Positions 52,195 to 60,548 are shown, numbered from the stretch's first letter. The stretch: DNA of 64,000 nucleotides from Conexibacter sp. CPCC 205762 (GCF_030646155.1 NZ_JAUTDN010000004.1:186001-250000); one strand, 5' to 3'. Notes: generated by a model not told the origin, from the letters alone. Numbers and translations: made by a program.

Positions 52195-52893
52195 CTAGAC
52201 CGAGCCGCCGGTGGCGTTGCCGACCTGCGTCGCGGTGCGGCGCAGCGTGTCGTCGATCGTCTGGATCGTCTTCTGGCCGGCCTCGTAGGCGCGGAAGGAG
52301 GCGATCATGTCGACCATCACGCGGGCGGGGTCGATCCCCGAGCCCTCCAGCGCGCCGACCTGCACCTGGCCGTCGGCCTGGCCGGCGGCGGCGCCGGTGA
52401 AATAGTTGTCGCCTTCCTTTCTGGCGCCGCCGACTCTGAAGACGCCGACCGCGTCGGCGGCGACGGTGCCGTTGGCCGCGACGCGGACGGGTCCGCCGCC
52501 TCTGCCGAGCACCTGGTTGCCGTTCTGGTCGATCAGCAGGCCCTGCGGGGAGGTGCCGAACTGGCCGTTGCGGGTGTAGCGGACGCCCTGCGGCGTCTGC
52601 ACGCCGAAGAAGCCCTCGCCCGCGATCGCGAGGTCGAGCGGCTCGTCGGTGACGCGCGTCGCCTGCGGGGCGAGGTTGGTCACCATCGAGTCGGCGTAGG
52701 CGCCGGTCCCGAGCGGGCCGACGACCTGGCCGGTCGTCGTGTTCGACAGCAGCAGCTCCGGGAAGCTCGACTGCGTGACGCGATCGGCCTTGTAGCCGGG
52801 CGTCGAGGCGTTCGCGAGGTCGTTCGCGATCGCGTCCTGCCGCATCTGCTCGGCGATCATCCCGGACGCCGCGATGTAGAGACCACGTTCCAT
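52195..52893 (-). CDS. flgF: Flagellar rod protein FlgF-like
   Basis: A 232-residue rod-family protein. MERGLYIAASGMIAEQMRQDAIANDLANASTPGYKADRV is the FlgF/FlgG N-terminus. PLDLAIAGEGFFGVQTPQGVRYTRNGQF and the C-terminal GSGIDPARVMVDMIASFRAYEAGQKTIQTIDDTL complete it. It is shorter than flgG and lies alone on the minus strand, convergent with the kinase (13 bases). The sigma-FliA -10 ends only nine bases before the ATG. Confidence 0.88.
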   Translation of the reverse strand: MERGLYIAASGMIAEQMRQDAIANDLANASTPGYKADRVTQSSFPELLLSNTTTGQVVGPLGTGAYADSMVTNLAPQATRVTDEPLDLAIAGEGFFGVQTPQGVRYTRNGQFGTSPQGLLIDQNGNQVLGRGGGPVRVAANGTVAADAVGVFRVGGARKEGDNYFTGAAAGQADGQVQVGALEGSGIDPARVMVDMIASFRAYEAGQKTIQTIDDTLRRTATQVGNATGGSV

Positions 52894-52902
52894 TGACCCG
52901 GG

Positions 52903-52929
52903 TGATCGGCGGCTCGGCCGCGGTCTTGA
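52903..52929 (-). promoter_or_regulatory. Sigma-FliA-type promoter of flgF
   Basis: On the minus strand, TCAA-N15-GCCGATCA, identical in both elements to the flgG promoter. Only nine bases separate the -10 from the flgF ATG, so transcription should start within a few bases of the start codon. Confidence 0.78.
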
Positions 52930-52992
52930 GCACGGCTGGACAGGCGCTGGACGGGCCGCTTGCGCCGCCGCCGCGCGGGCTACCCTGAGCGC

Positions 52993-53589
52993 GTGCAGAT
53001 CGCCGTCAACGCCATGCTGCTGCGGGCCGCCGCGCCCGACCTGGCGCTGATCCCCGGCCGCTCGCTGATGGCGAGCGTGATCGAGCGCGGGCCGCAGAAC
53101 GTCGGCATCATCAACCTCGCCGGCGCGATCCTGACCGCCGAGCTGCCGGAGGACGTGAGACCGGGCGACCGGCTGCGGCTGGTCGTCAGAGAGTCGACCA
53201 ACGAGCGGCTGCTGATGCAGATCGCGCCGCCGCGCGAGGCGCAGCACGCGGCCGCGACGCTGCAGCCGCCGGCGCCGGCGGAGGTGAACCTGCCGGGCGG
53301 GCGCGCGATCGCGCTGGTGGAGCGGCGCACGGGCCGCGGCGGCGGGGCTGCCGGCGGCGAGGAGGAGGCCGTCGCGCTGCGGCTGAGACTGCCGGCGCTG
53401 GGCGAGGTCGAGCTGCACGTCTCACAGGACGCGGCCGCGACGCGGGTGCGGGTGCTGCTGGCGCCGGAGGCGGTGGCGCTGGGCGCGCAGCGCTCGCAGC
53501 AGCTGCGCGCGGCGCTCGAAGCGCGGATCGGACGCCCGGCCGACGTCGCGGTCGCGCCGCGACGTCAACCACTCGACGTCTATGCCTGA
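52993..53589 (+). CDS. Short FliK-like flagellar hook-length control protein
   Basis: A 198-residue protein. The N-terminal beta-rich segment LIPGRSLMASVIERGPQNVGIINLAGAILTAELPEDVRPGDRLRLVV resembles the module found in FliK-like proteins. The C-terminal LRLRLPALGEVELHV...QQLRAALEARIGRPADV resembles the flagellar hook-length (Flg_hook) domain. It lies between flgF and fliA. At about half the usual FliK length it lacks the long linker that serves as ruler. The GTG start is weakly supported; an ATG seven codons on is possible. Confidence 0.6.
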   Translation: MQIAVNAMLLRAAAPDLALIPGRSLMASVIERGPQNVGIINLAGAILTAELPEDVRPGDRLRLVVRESTNERLLMQIAPPREAQHAAATLQPPAPAEVNLPGGRAIALVERRTGRGGGAAGGEEEAVALRLRLPALGEVELHVSQDAAATRVRVLLAPEAVALGAQRSQQLRAALEARIGRPADVAVAPRRQPLDVYA

Positions 53590-53761
53590 AGAGCGCCAGT
53601 CCCCCGACCGCGTGCTCTCGCAGGCGCTGGACCAGTTGGCGCTCGGCGACCTTCCCGAACCGCTGTGGCATGCGGTCGCCGAATCGCTCGACTGGCTGGA
53701 CCGGCTCGACGCGGAGGCGGCGAGCCGGGGCGAGGCGACGAGGCCTACGCGACCTCGCTGA
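53582..53761 (+). CDS. Small hypothetical protein coupled to the FliK-like gene
   Basis: A 59-residue ORF overlapping the FliK-like stop by eight bases and running 17 bases into the convergent fliA 3' end. The sequence is acidic and amphipathic in its first 45 residues (VLSQALDQLALGDLPEPLWHAVAESLDWLDRLD), with a basic Arg/Thr/Pro tail. No family is recognised. The coupling, plausible codon use and flagellar neighbours make it a reasonable gene, but it is too short to be certain. Confidence 0.45.
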   Translation: MPEERQSPDRVLSQALDQLALGDLPEPLWHAVAESLDWLDRLDAEAASRGEATRPTRPR

Positions 53762-54557
53762 AGAGGACGGAGTCGGCGGACAGCTCTTCTCTGAGCATCC
53801 GCTTCAGCTGTCCGTGGATCTGACAGACGCGGCTCTCGGAGACACCGAGGATTCCACCGATCTCGCGCAGCGTGAGGTTCTTCACGTACAGCAGCACCGC
53901 GACCTCGCGCTCGCGCCGCGGCAGCCGCTCGAAGGCGGCGCGGAAGCGCATCTTCGCCTCGTCACGGGCGGTGTGGTGCTCGGGGTCGGCGAAGCGATCC
54001 TCGCTGACGAGCGTGTCTATGCGCTCGATCGCGGTCTCGTCGTCGCTGAGCACGAGCGTGTTGAGCGAGGTCACGTCGGAGGCGACGATCTCGTCCTCGC
54101 GGGCGCGCAGCTCGCTGACCGTCGAGCCCAGTGCGCCTGCCAGTTCCTCGCGAGAGGGCCGCCGGCCGTGGACGCCGATGAAGTGCTCGCGCGCCTGGTT
54201 GATGTCGCGCTCCCAGCGGCGCAGCGAACGCGGCGCCCAGTCCTGGCGGCGCAGCTCGTCGAGCACGGCGCCGTGGATGCGGGTCCACGCGAACTGCTCC
54301 AGCGTCGCGCCCTTCTCCGGGTCGTAGCGCTCGATCGAGTGGATCAGCGCCTCGAGGCCGCAGGAGATGAAGTCCTCCACCTCGCAGCGAGCGGGGATCT
54401 CGCGGACCTTCTTGTAGACGATGTACTTCACCATCGGCGCGAACGTCAGGACCAGACGATCGCGAACGGCGCGATCGCCGCTCTCCTTGTACTGCCGCCA
54501 CAGCGCCAGCGCATCCTCAGCGGAGATCCGCTGGTGACGCCTCGTGTCGAGCTTCAT
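53745..54557 (-). CDS. fliA: RNA polymerase sigma factor FliA/WhiG family
   Basis: Flagellar sigma factor of 270 residues. Region 2 is LVLTFAPMVKYIVYKKVREIPARCEVEDFISCGLEALIHSIERYDPEKGATLEQFAWTRIHGAVLDELRRQDW (long helix block). Region 3 follows. Region 4 has LPRREREVAVLLYVKNLTLREIGGILGVSESRVCQIHGQLKRML. The ATG giving MKLDTRRHQ was chosen. Its likely targets are the six TCAA-N15-GCCGATCA-like sites in this window. No FlgM anti-sigma gene was recognised here. Confidence 0.93.
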   Translation of the reverse strand: MKLDTRRHQRISAEDALALWRQYKESGDRAVRDRLVLTFAPMVKYIVYKKVREIPARCEVEDFISCGLEALIHSIERYDPEKGATLEQFAWTRIHGAVLDELRRQDWAPRSLRRWERDINQAREHFIGVHGRRPSREELAGALGSTVSELRAREDEIVASDVTSLNTLVLSDDETAIERIDTLVSEDRFADPEHHTARDEAKMRFRAAFERLPRREREVAVLLYVKNLTLREIGGILGVSESRVCQIHGQLKRMLREELSADSVLFSEVA

Positions 54558-54870
54558 GCTCCGGTGCCTTCCTGGGGGTTCGAGGGACTGCTTTGCGGTT
54601 GGGGGCTGCGCGGCTGGTATCGGACATCCAGAACGCGACCTGGATAGCCCGATTGAGGTACCAAACGTCCAACATACGTCCACTGATCCGTGTGATGGGG
54701 TTTAGCTGCCGATAGACGCGCTGGCGTATGTGCGCTCGCCAAAACCCAGGGTTTGCGGGGACTTCTCCAAGGGCGACGGGGCGGACGGCTCAGGTCGCAC
54801 GCGCCGCTGCCGATGACATGAGCGTCCGTTCCGTCCGACTCGAGAGCGCCCCTCCGGAGGTAGATCGCTC
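54558..54870. other. Non-coding gap between divergent fliA and the glycosyltransferase gene
   Basis: There is no supportable ORF. The right end holds a FliA-type promoter for the glycosyltransferase gene (54790-54816). GCCGATAG at 54708-54715 looks like another -10 but has no -35 at the proper spacing. The fliA promoter must also lie here, but none was clear on the minus strand. Confidence 0.55.
54790..54816 (+). promoter_or_regulatory. Sigma-FliA-type promoter of the GT2-TPR gene
   Basis: TCAG-N15-GCCGATGA, seven of eight -10 bases matching the flgG/flgF sites. The start codon lies about 55 bases downstream with GGAGG before it. Confidence 0.65.
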
Positions 54871-57249
54871 ATGGCAACCGGCCGCACCACCAGTTCTGTG
54901 CCGACGGCGCAGCGCCTGATCGAGCGCGGCGACGTCGCCGGCTACCTCGCGCTGTTCTCCGCCGCCGCGGAGCTCAGCACGCACGAGCGCTACCGCACCC
55001 GCCGCGACCTCGCGCAGGCGGCGATCGACGCCGCCGGGCGCGACACGCCCGAGCAGGCGCGGCCGCTCCAGCTCGCCGCCACGCGCGAGCTGCTGACGCT
55101 GCTGGAGCAGGAGCCGCGCGAGCCGGTGCTGCTGAGCCAGGCCGGCGCGCTGCTGCGGCTGCTGTCCAGCTGCGGCGCGGCGCAGGCGCTGTTCGAGGCC
55201 GCGCTGCGGCTCGACGGCTCGCTGACCGCCGCGGCCGACGGGCTCGCCGCCACGATCGGCCGCCGGCGCGTGCCGCAGCAGGCCGATCCGGCCGTGCTCG
55301 GCGAGCTGGCGCCGCGGGCGCTGCGCGTCGCCGAGCGGGCGCATCCGGCCGCCGGCAAGACGCTCTCGCTCTGCATGATCGTCAAGGACGAGGAGGAGAT
55401 GCTGCCGCGCTGCCTCGCCGCGGCGGCGCCCGCCGTCGACGAGATCGTCCTCGTCGACACCGGCTCCAGCGACCGCACCGTCGAGATCGCCGAGTCGTTC
55501 GGCGCGCGCGTCCTGCGCTTCCCCTGGACCGGCTCGTTCTCCGAGGCCCGCAACGTCGGCCTCGACGCCGCCAGCTGCGACTGGATGCTCGTGCTCGACG
55601 CCGACGAGGTGCTCGTCGCCGACGACGTCGCGCAGCTGCGCGCGGCGCTCGGGCAGACCTGGCGCGAGGCCTTCTACGTCTCCGAGATCAACCACACCGG
55701 CGAGCTCGACGAGGGCAGCTCGACGACGCACACGACGCTGCGGCTGTTCCGCACGCGGCCCGAGTACCGCTACAGCGGCCGCTTGCACGAGCAGATCCTC
55801 GACAAGCTGCCGGCGAAGCTGCCGGAGCGGATCGCGACGGCGCCGGTGCGGATCGAGCACTTCGGCTACCTCGGCGCCGTGCGCGACGCGAAGGAGAAGT
55901 CGCGCCGCAACCTGGAGCTGCTGGAGCGCCAGCGCGACGAGGGCGACGACTCGGCCTTCATGCACTTCAACATCGGCGCCGAGTACTTCTCGCTCGGCGC
56001 CGTCGAGCGCGCGCTGGCGGAGTTCGAGCGGTCCGCCGAGCTGCTCGCGGCCGAGCCCGACGGCGGCAGCGGCGGCTACCTGCCGGCGCTCGCCCGCCGT
56101 CACGTCACGACGCTGCGCGCCTGCGGCCGCGAGCAGGACGCGATCGCGCTCGCCGAGCGCCAGCTCGAGCGCTACCCCGACTTCACCGACCTCGTCTTCG
56201 AGCAGGCCGGCGCGCTCTACTCGCTCGGTCGCGTCGAGGAGGCGATCGCCCGCTACGAGCGCTGCCTCGAGCTGGGCGACGCCAGCAGCAGCTACTCGGC
56301 CACGCTCGGAGCGGGCAGCTACCGCCCGACGATCGCGCTGGCGGAGATCGCGCTGGAGCGCGGCGACGGCGCGCATGCGCTCGCGCTGCTGGACGCCGGC
56401 CTCGCCGAGTTCCCCGGCTTCCAGGGCCTCGTGCTGCCGTACGCGACCGCGCTGCTGGCGACCGGCGCGCCGGCCGACGTCGTCGTCGCGCAGGTCGAGC
56501 AGCGCGTCGAGGCGGTCACCGCGACGATCCGCTTCATGCTCGGCACGGCGCTGATCGAGCGTGGCGAGGTCTCCGCCGCGGCGGCCCAGTTCGAGCGCGT
56601 CGTCGAGCAGCAGCCGGGCAGCGCCCGCGGCCGCATCGCGCTCGCCGACGCGCTGCTGTCGATGCGCGGCTGGGACGCGGCGGCGACCGCTGCCGCCGGC
56701 GTCCCCGACGCCGATCCGCTGGCGCCGACCGCCCGCCGCAGCGAGCTGTTCGCGCGGCTGGCCGGCGGCGACCTCGACGGCGCGGCGGCGATCCTCGCGC
56801 GCGGCGCCGAGCTGCAGGAGGGCGACCGCGAGCTGTTCTCGGCCTGGCTCGCCGCCGCCCGCGGCGAGCGCGACGCGACGCCGCTGCCGGCGGCCGCGGT
56901 GAAGCTGCTGGACGTGATCCTCGAGGCGCTGCTGCGGGTCCAGGAGGTCGAGCTGTTCGGCCTGCTCGCACCGCTGCTGGAGCGGACGCCGGTCGCGCCG
57001 CGCGTGCGCCGCGAGCTGCTCGCCGGCATGTACCTGCGGCGCGGCTTCCTCGCCTCCGCCGCGGAGGAGTGGCTGACCGTCTGCGAGCGCGAGCCCGACG
57101 TGCCCGCGCTGCTGGGCCTGGCGCAGGTCGCCGCGGCGCAGGGGATGACCGAGGAGGCGCTCGACTTCGCCCGCGAGGCCCGCTCGCTCGACCCGGAGAA
57201 CGCCGATGCGGCGCGTGCGCTCGCACGGCTCGAGCCGCTGGCCGCGTAG
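54871..57249 (+). CDS. GT2-family glycosyltransferase with TPR repeats
   Basis: A 792-residue protein. A helical N-terminal region (about 1-160) precedes a GT-A domain beginning LSLCMIVKDEEEMLPRCL, with IVLVDTGSSDRTVEIAESFGARV, RNVGLDAA and the metal-binding DxD in LVLDADEV. The second half is a chain of TPR-like helix pairs (FNIGAEYFSLGAVERALAEFERSAELL and others). The FliA-type promoter and flagellar neighbours (fliA, flaG, fliD) suggest glycosylation of flagellin or another surface protein, which is inference. Confidence 0.88.
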   Translation: MATGRTTSSVPTAQRLIERGDVAGYLALFSAAAELSTHERYRTRRDLAQAAIDAAGRDTPEQARPLQLAATRELLTLLEQEPREPVLLSQAGALLRLLSSCGAAQALFEAALRLDGSLTAAADGLAATIGRRRVPQQADPAVLGELAPRALRVAERAHPAAGKTLSLCMIVKDEEEMLPRCLAAAAPAVDEIVLVDTGSSDRTVEIAESFGARVLRFPWTGSFSEARNVGLDAASCDWMLVLDADEVLVADDVAQLRAALGQTWREAFYVSEINHTGELDEGSSTTHTTLRLFRTRPEYRYSGRLHEQILDKLPAKLPERIATAPVRIEHFGYLGAVRDAKEKSRRNLELLERQRDEGDDSAFMHFNIGAEYFSLGAVERALAEFERSAELLAAEPDGGSGGYLPALARRHVTTLRACGREQDAIALAERQLERYPDFTDLVFEQAGALYSLGRVEEAIARYERCLELGDASSSYSATLGAGSYRPTIALAEIALERGDGAHALALLDAGLAEFPGFQGLVLPYATALLATGAPADVVVAQVEQRVEAVTATIRFMLGTALIERGEVSAAAAQFERVVEQQPGSARGRIALADALLSMRGWDAAATAAAGVPDADPLAPTARRSELFARLAGGDLDGAAAILARGAELQEGDRELFSAWLAAARGERDATPLPAAAVKLLDVILEALLRVQEVELFGLLAPLLERTPVAPRVRRELLAGMYLRRGFLASAAEEWLTVCEREPDVPALLGLAQVAAAQGMTEEALDFAREARSLDPENADAARALARLEPLAA

Positions 57250-57281
57250 CGGTCAGCGCTCGTACGCCTGTCCAGGCGGTC

Positions 57282-57308
57282 TCAAGCCCGTCGCGGCGCG
57301 TCCGACCA
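57282..57308 (+). promoter_or_regulatory. Sigma-FliA-type promoter upstream of flaG-fliD
   Basis: TCAA-N15-TCCGACCA, six of eight -10 bases matching. It is 62 bases before the flaG ATG, which has GGAGG. Confidence 0.55.
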
Positions 57309-57370
57309 CGGGGGTTGACCGTAAAGGAGACGGCGTTCCACCGGGGGGTGGGCGCCTGGAGGACACGCCC

Positions 57371-57706
57371 ATGAACCTGGACGTCGCGCCAGTCGGACCG
57401 AGCAGCTATCGCGCCTACGACGAAGCTTCGTCGTTGCAGCGCCAATCGCGCACGGCTCCCAGCGGGCGTGACACGGCGCACATCGGCGAGATCCCGGCGA
57501 GCCCGCCGCCGGAGGTGCTCGCGGCGATGGACGCGGCCTCCCGCGCCTACCAGAGACTTCGTGCCGACGGACGTGAGCTGCGTTTCGCGCAGGACGCCGA
57601 CACCGGCCGTATGACGATCGAGGTGCGAGACCTCGAAGGCAAGCTGTTGCGCACGATTCCGCCGAGCAGACTGCTCGACGTCGCTACCGGAGGAACTTTC
57701 GACTGA
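57371..57706 (+). CDS. flaG: FlaG family protein
   Basis: A 111-residue protein whose C-terminal half matches FlaG: ELRFAQDADTGRMTIEVRDLEGKLLRTIPPSRLLDV, with the conserved VxDxxTGxxIRxIPP-like pattern. The N-terminus is variable. FlaG proteins influence filament length. The stop overlaps the fliD start (TGATG). Confidence 0.85.
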   Translation: MNLDVAPVGPSSYRAYDEASSLQRQSRTAPSGRDTAHIGEIPASPPPEVLAAMDAASRAYQRLRADGRELRFAQDADTGRMTIEVRDLEGKLLRTIPPSRLLDVATGGTFD

Positions 57707-59118
57707 TGTCGACCATGAGTATCGGAGGCCTCGCGTCCGGCCTCGACACCACGTCCATCATCGCCCAGCTGATGGCGATCGAGAAGCAGCCGCGCACGCT
57801 CCTCGACACCAAGCAGACGCTGATCCAGACCAGACAGGCGCTGCTCAAGAACTTCCAGACGCAGCTGAAGACGCTGCAGACGGCGGCGGCTGACCTGCGC
57901 TCCGTCACGCTGTTCCAGCAGACGCAGGCGGTCGAGTCCAGCGACGCGACGAAGGTGTCGGTCTCCTCCACCAACGGCGCCGGCGTCGGCGGGTACCAGA
58001 TCGAGGTCCAGCAGCTCGCCAACGCGGCGCAGCGGACGTTCGCGTACACCGCGCCTGCGGCCGACACGACGATCAGAATCGGCGGTCACGACACCGTCAT
58101 CAGAGCCGGCGCGACGGCGCAGGACGTCGCGACCGCGATCAACACCGACAGAGACGCCGAGGTCTACGCCGCGGCCACCTCCGACGGCACGATCGTGCTC
58201 TCCAGACGCCAGAGCGGCGCCGACGGCGGTGCCTTCATCCAGGTCAGCGGCAACGCCGGCGTGCTGACGGAGGACAGATCGCTGGAGCGCGCCGGCAGAG
58301 ACGCGATCTACACGGTCGACGGCGTCAGCAGAACCTCCTCCAGCAACATCGTCAGAGACGCCGTCGCCGGCGTCACCGTGACGCTGAAGGCGCTCACGAC
58401 GACCTCCGGCCCGGTCACCGTCACGGTCGGCGCGCCCGGCGCCGACACCGACGCGATCACGAGAAAGGTGCAGGCGTTCGTCGACGCGTACAACGCGACG
58501 GTCGAGATGATCCGCACCAAGCTCGACGAGAGACCGGTGCCGGATCCGCGCTCGCAGGAGGACATCAGAAACGGCGTCGCCGACTCGCGCCTGTCGACGC
58601 AGAAGACGGCCGGCTCGCTCTACGCCGACCGCCAGCTGAACGACATGCTGACGACGATGCGCCAGGCGATCTACACCGAGGTCGCGGGCACCGTCAGAGG
58701 CCTCAGATCGCTCACCGACATCGGCATCACGACCGGTGCGATCTCGTCGACGACCTCGGCCGACACGCTCAGAGGCAAGCTGACGCTCGACACGAGAAGA
58801 CTCTCCGACGCGCTCACGAACGACCCCAACGGCGTCCGCACGCTGCTGGCCGGCGTCAACAGCGCCGGCGGCTTCGCGCGCGACTTCGAGAGACTGATCA
58901 ACGAGCAGGTCAAGTCGGGCGGCATGCTCGACGCCCGCGTCACCGGCGCCGACGACGAGCTGCGCGTGCTGAGATCGCAGATGGCGCAGATGGATGCGCG
59001 CCTGGACCTGCGCCAGAGATCGCTGCAGGCGCAGTTCACCGCGCTGGAAGTGGCGATGTCGAAGAGCCAGACGCAGAGCCAGTGGCTCTCCGGGCAGCTC
59101 GCCGGCCTCTCCAAGTAA
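57706..59118 (+). CDS. fliD: Flagellar filament cap protein FliD
   Basis: A 470-residue filament cap. The N-terminal MSIGGLASGLDTTSIIAQLMAIEKQP is the FliD signature, followed by a coiled-coil helix. FIQVSGNAG and YTVDGVSRTSSSN lie in the central domains. The C-terminal helix (LRSQMAQMDARLDLRQRSLQAQFTALEVAMSKSQTQSQWLSGQLAGL) is also typical. Many Arg codons are AGA. A strong hairpin follows. Confidence 0.95.
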   Translation: MSTMSIGGLASGLDTTSIIAQLMAIEKQPRTLLDTKQTLIQTRQALLKNFQTQLKTLQTAAADLRSVTLFQQTQAVESSDATKVSVSSTNGAGVGGYQIEVQQLANAAQRTFAYTAPAADTTIRIGGHDTVIRAGATAQDVATAINTDRDAEVYAAATSDGTIVLSRRQSGADGGAFIQVSGNAGVLTEDRSLERAGRDAIYTVDGVSRTSSSNIVRDAVAGVTVTLKALTTTSGPVTVTVGAPGADTDAITRKVQAFVDAYNATVEMIRTKLDERPVPDPRSQEDIRNGVADSRLSTQKTAGSLYADRQLNDMLTTMRQAIYTEVAGTVRGLRSLTDIGITTGAISSTTSADTLRGKLTLDTRRLSDALTNDPNGVRTLLAGVNSAGGFARDFERLINEQVKSGGMLDARVTGADDELRVLRSQMAQMDARLDLRQRSLQAQFTALEVAMSKSQTQSQWLSGQLAGLSK

Positions 59119-59142
59119 GCCGCACCCGTTTCGGCAGCGCGC

Positions 59143-59173
59143 GCCGGCGGACCGCTTCCAGCGGCCCGCCGGC
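59143..59173 (+). terminator. Hairpin after fliD
   Basis: GCCGGCGG and CCGC pair with GCGG and CCGCCGGC around a TTCCA loop with one A-C mismatch, a 12-pair stem. No T-run follows. It separates the flaG-fliD unit from the fliS promoter. Confidence 0.6.
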
Positions 59174-59274
59174 GCCGCCCGTTAACGGACGTTCAAGGCT
59201 GCGGCGAGGTGGTCGGAAAGCTGACGAAAGCTCCTCTTCGCTGCACATTGGCGGTCGTCCGAAGGTCCAGCCGC

Positions 59275-59301
59275 TAAATCTCGCCGCGCCGCCGTCGATC
59301 A
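59275..59301 (+). promoter_or_regulatory. Sigma-FliA-type promoter of fliS
   Basis: TAAA-N15-GTCGATCA. The -35 equals the sigma-28 consensus, and the -10 matches the flgG/flgF sites in seven of eight bases, including the following CCCGG. Leader about 50 bases. Confidence 0.65.
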
Positions 59302-59355
59302 CCCGGACTGGGACCCCGATCGGGCCCCATGTTGTCCCTCGAACCCGGAAGGCCC

Positions 59356-59748
59356 ATGAGCACCCATCTCGCGGCATCGCCGCAGGCCTATCGTGAGAGC
59401 GCGGTCTTGACCGCGCCCCCGGAGCGGCTCGTCGTCATGCTCTATGACGGCGCCAGACGCTTCCTCTACCAGGCCGCGGTCACGATGCGCAGTGGCGACG
59501 TGCAGACGTCGCATGAGCGGCTCCGCCGCGCGGAGGCGATCATCGATCACCTGCTCGCGACGCTCGACATGAGCCAGGGCGAGATCGCCCTCCAGCTGGA
59601 GTCGATCTACATCTTCTGCCAGCGGCTGATCGGCGAGGCCCGCATGAAACAGGACGCCGACAAGCTCGACAAGGTCAGCGAGCTGCTGGGCGAGCTGCGC
59701 GACGCCTGGGATCAGGTCGCCTCCGCGCCGCAGGCGGCGCGCGCGTGA
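59356..59748 (+). CDS. fliS: Flagellin export chaperone FliS
   Basis: A 130-residue helical protein: QAYRESAVLTAPPERLVVMLYDGARRFLYQA, then LRRAEAIIDHLLATLDMSQGEIALQLESIYIFCQRLI, the standard FliS pattern. It keeps flagellin unpolymerised until export. GGAAGG precedes the chosen ATG. It overlaps the following gene by four bases. Confidence 0.93.
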   Translation: MSTHLAASPQAYRESAVLTAPPERLVVMLYDGARRFLYQAAVTMRSGDVQTSHERLRRAEAIIDHLLATLDMSQGEIALQLESIYIFCQRLIGEARMKQDADKLDKVSELLGELRDAWDQVASAPQAARA

Positions 59749-60074
59749 GCACGCTCGAGCCGTATGAGCGCCTCGCCGCGCTCGCCGAGCAGGAGCTGGC
59801 GCTCGTGATCGAGCAGGAGCTCGACGCGCAGGCGCTGTCGGCGCTGCTGATGGAGCGCGACTCGGTCGTCGCCGCGCTGCCCGGCCGGCCGCCGTCGGAG
59901 GCCGCTCCGCCGCTGGCGCGCGCCGCCGCGCTGCAGGAGCGGATCACGCTCGAGCTGGCGACGCGCGTCGCCGAGACGAAGCGCTCGCTCGGCCTCGTCG
60001 AGCAGGGCCGTCGCACCGCACGCGGCTACGGCGACCAGCGCCCGGCCCGCGGCGCCTTCGAAGCCGCCGGCTGA
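59745..60074 (+). CDS. FliT-like small helical flagellar protein
   Basis: A 109-residue mostly helical protein (LAALAEQELALVIEQELDAQALSALLMERDSVVAAL) with a basic C-terminal tail. The GTG start overlaps the fliS stop (GTGA). Position after fliS and the helical bundle character fit the FliT/FliT-like chaperone slot, but sequence similarity is too low to be sure. Confidence 0.6.
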   Translation: MSTLEPYERLAALAEQELALVIEQELDAQALSALLMERDSVVAALPGRPPSEAAPPLARAAALQERITLELATRVAETKRSLGLVEQGRRTARGYGDQRPARGAFEAAG

Positions 60075-60096
60075 GCCCGTCACGCCGATTCACCAC

Positions 60097-60123
60097 TCAA
60101 GTACCGCCGTGACCGGCCGATGT
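60097..60123 (+). promoter_or_regulatory. Sigma-FliA-type promoter of the flgB-flgC-fliE-fliF-fliG unit
   Basis: TCAA-N15-GCCGATGT. The -35 and first six -10 bases equal those of flgG and flgF. Leader about 65 bases to flgB. In many bacteria basal-body genes are transcribed before FliA is active, so a FliA-type site here is notable. Confidence 0.68.
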
Positions 60124-60194
60124 TCTCGCGTGAAGACCCTCATGGAGGGGGGTCCACCGACTCCCACGGACGGCAGGAAAGGACCCTCGACCCG

Positions 60195-60548
60195 ATGAGC
60201 CTCTTCGACAGCACCCAGCTTGCGCTCGAGACCGCCATGCGCGGCGCCTCGATGCGTCAGGAGCTGCTGACGAACAACCTGGCGAACATCAACACGCCGG
60301 GCTACCAGCGTCAGGACCTCGACTTCCACAGCGCGCTCAAGAGCGCGCAGGCGTCCGGCGTCGACCCGACCGAGGTCAGCTTCCGCCCGTCGACCGACCC
60401 GACCCGCACGGTCCGCGCCGACGGCTCCGGCCTCGACGCCGACCAGGAGTCGGCCACGCTCGCCAAGAACACGCTCGAGTACCAGGCGCTCGTGCAGGTG
60501 CTCGGCGCCCGCAACACGATCATGCAGATCGCGATGGGTGTCCGCTGA
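60195..60548 (+). CDS. flgB: Flagellar proximal rod protein FlgB
   Basis: A 117-residue rod protein with FDSTQLALETAMRGASMRQELLTNNLANINTPGYQRQDLDF (ANINTPGY motif) and C-terminal LEYQALVQVLGARNTIMQIAMGVR. Coupled to flgC by a one-base overlap (TGATG). Confidence 0.94.
   Translation: MSLFDSTQLALETAMRGASMRQELLTNNLANINTPGYQRQDLDFHSALKSAQASGVDPTEVSFRPSTDPTRTVRADGSGLDADQESATLAKNTLEYQALVQVLGARNTIMQIAMGVR

Noticed and set aside
54708..54715. GCCGATAG as a FliA -10 before the GT2-TPR gene
   Set aside because: No TCAA/TAAA-like -35 at 15 bases; the site at 54790-54816 fits better.
59193..59219. TCAA-N15-GTCGGAAA as another FliA promoter before fliS
   Set aside because: Only four of eight -10 bases match, and a much better site (TAAA-N15-GTCGATCA) lies 80 bases downstream.
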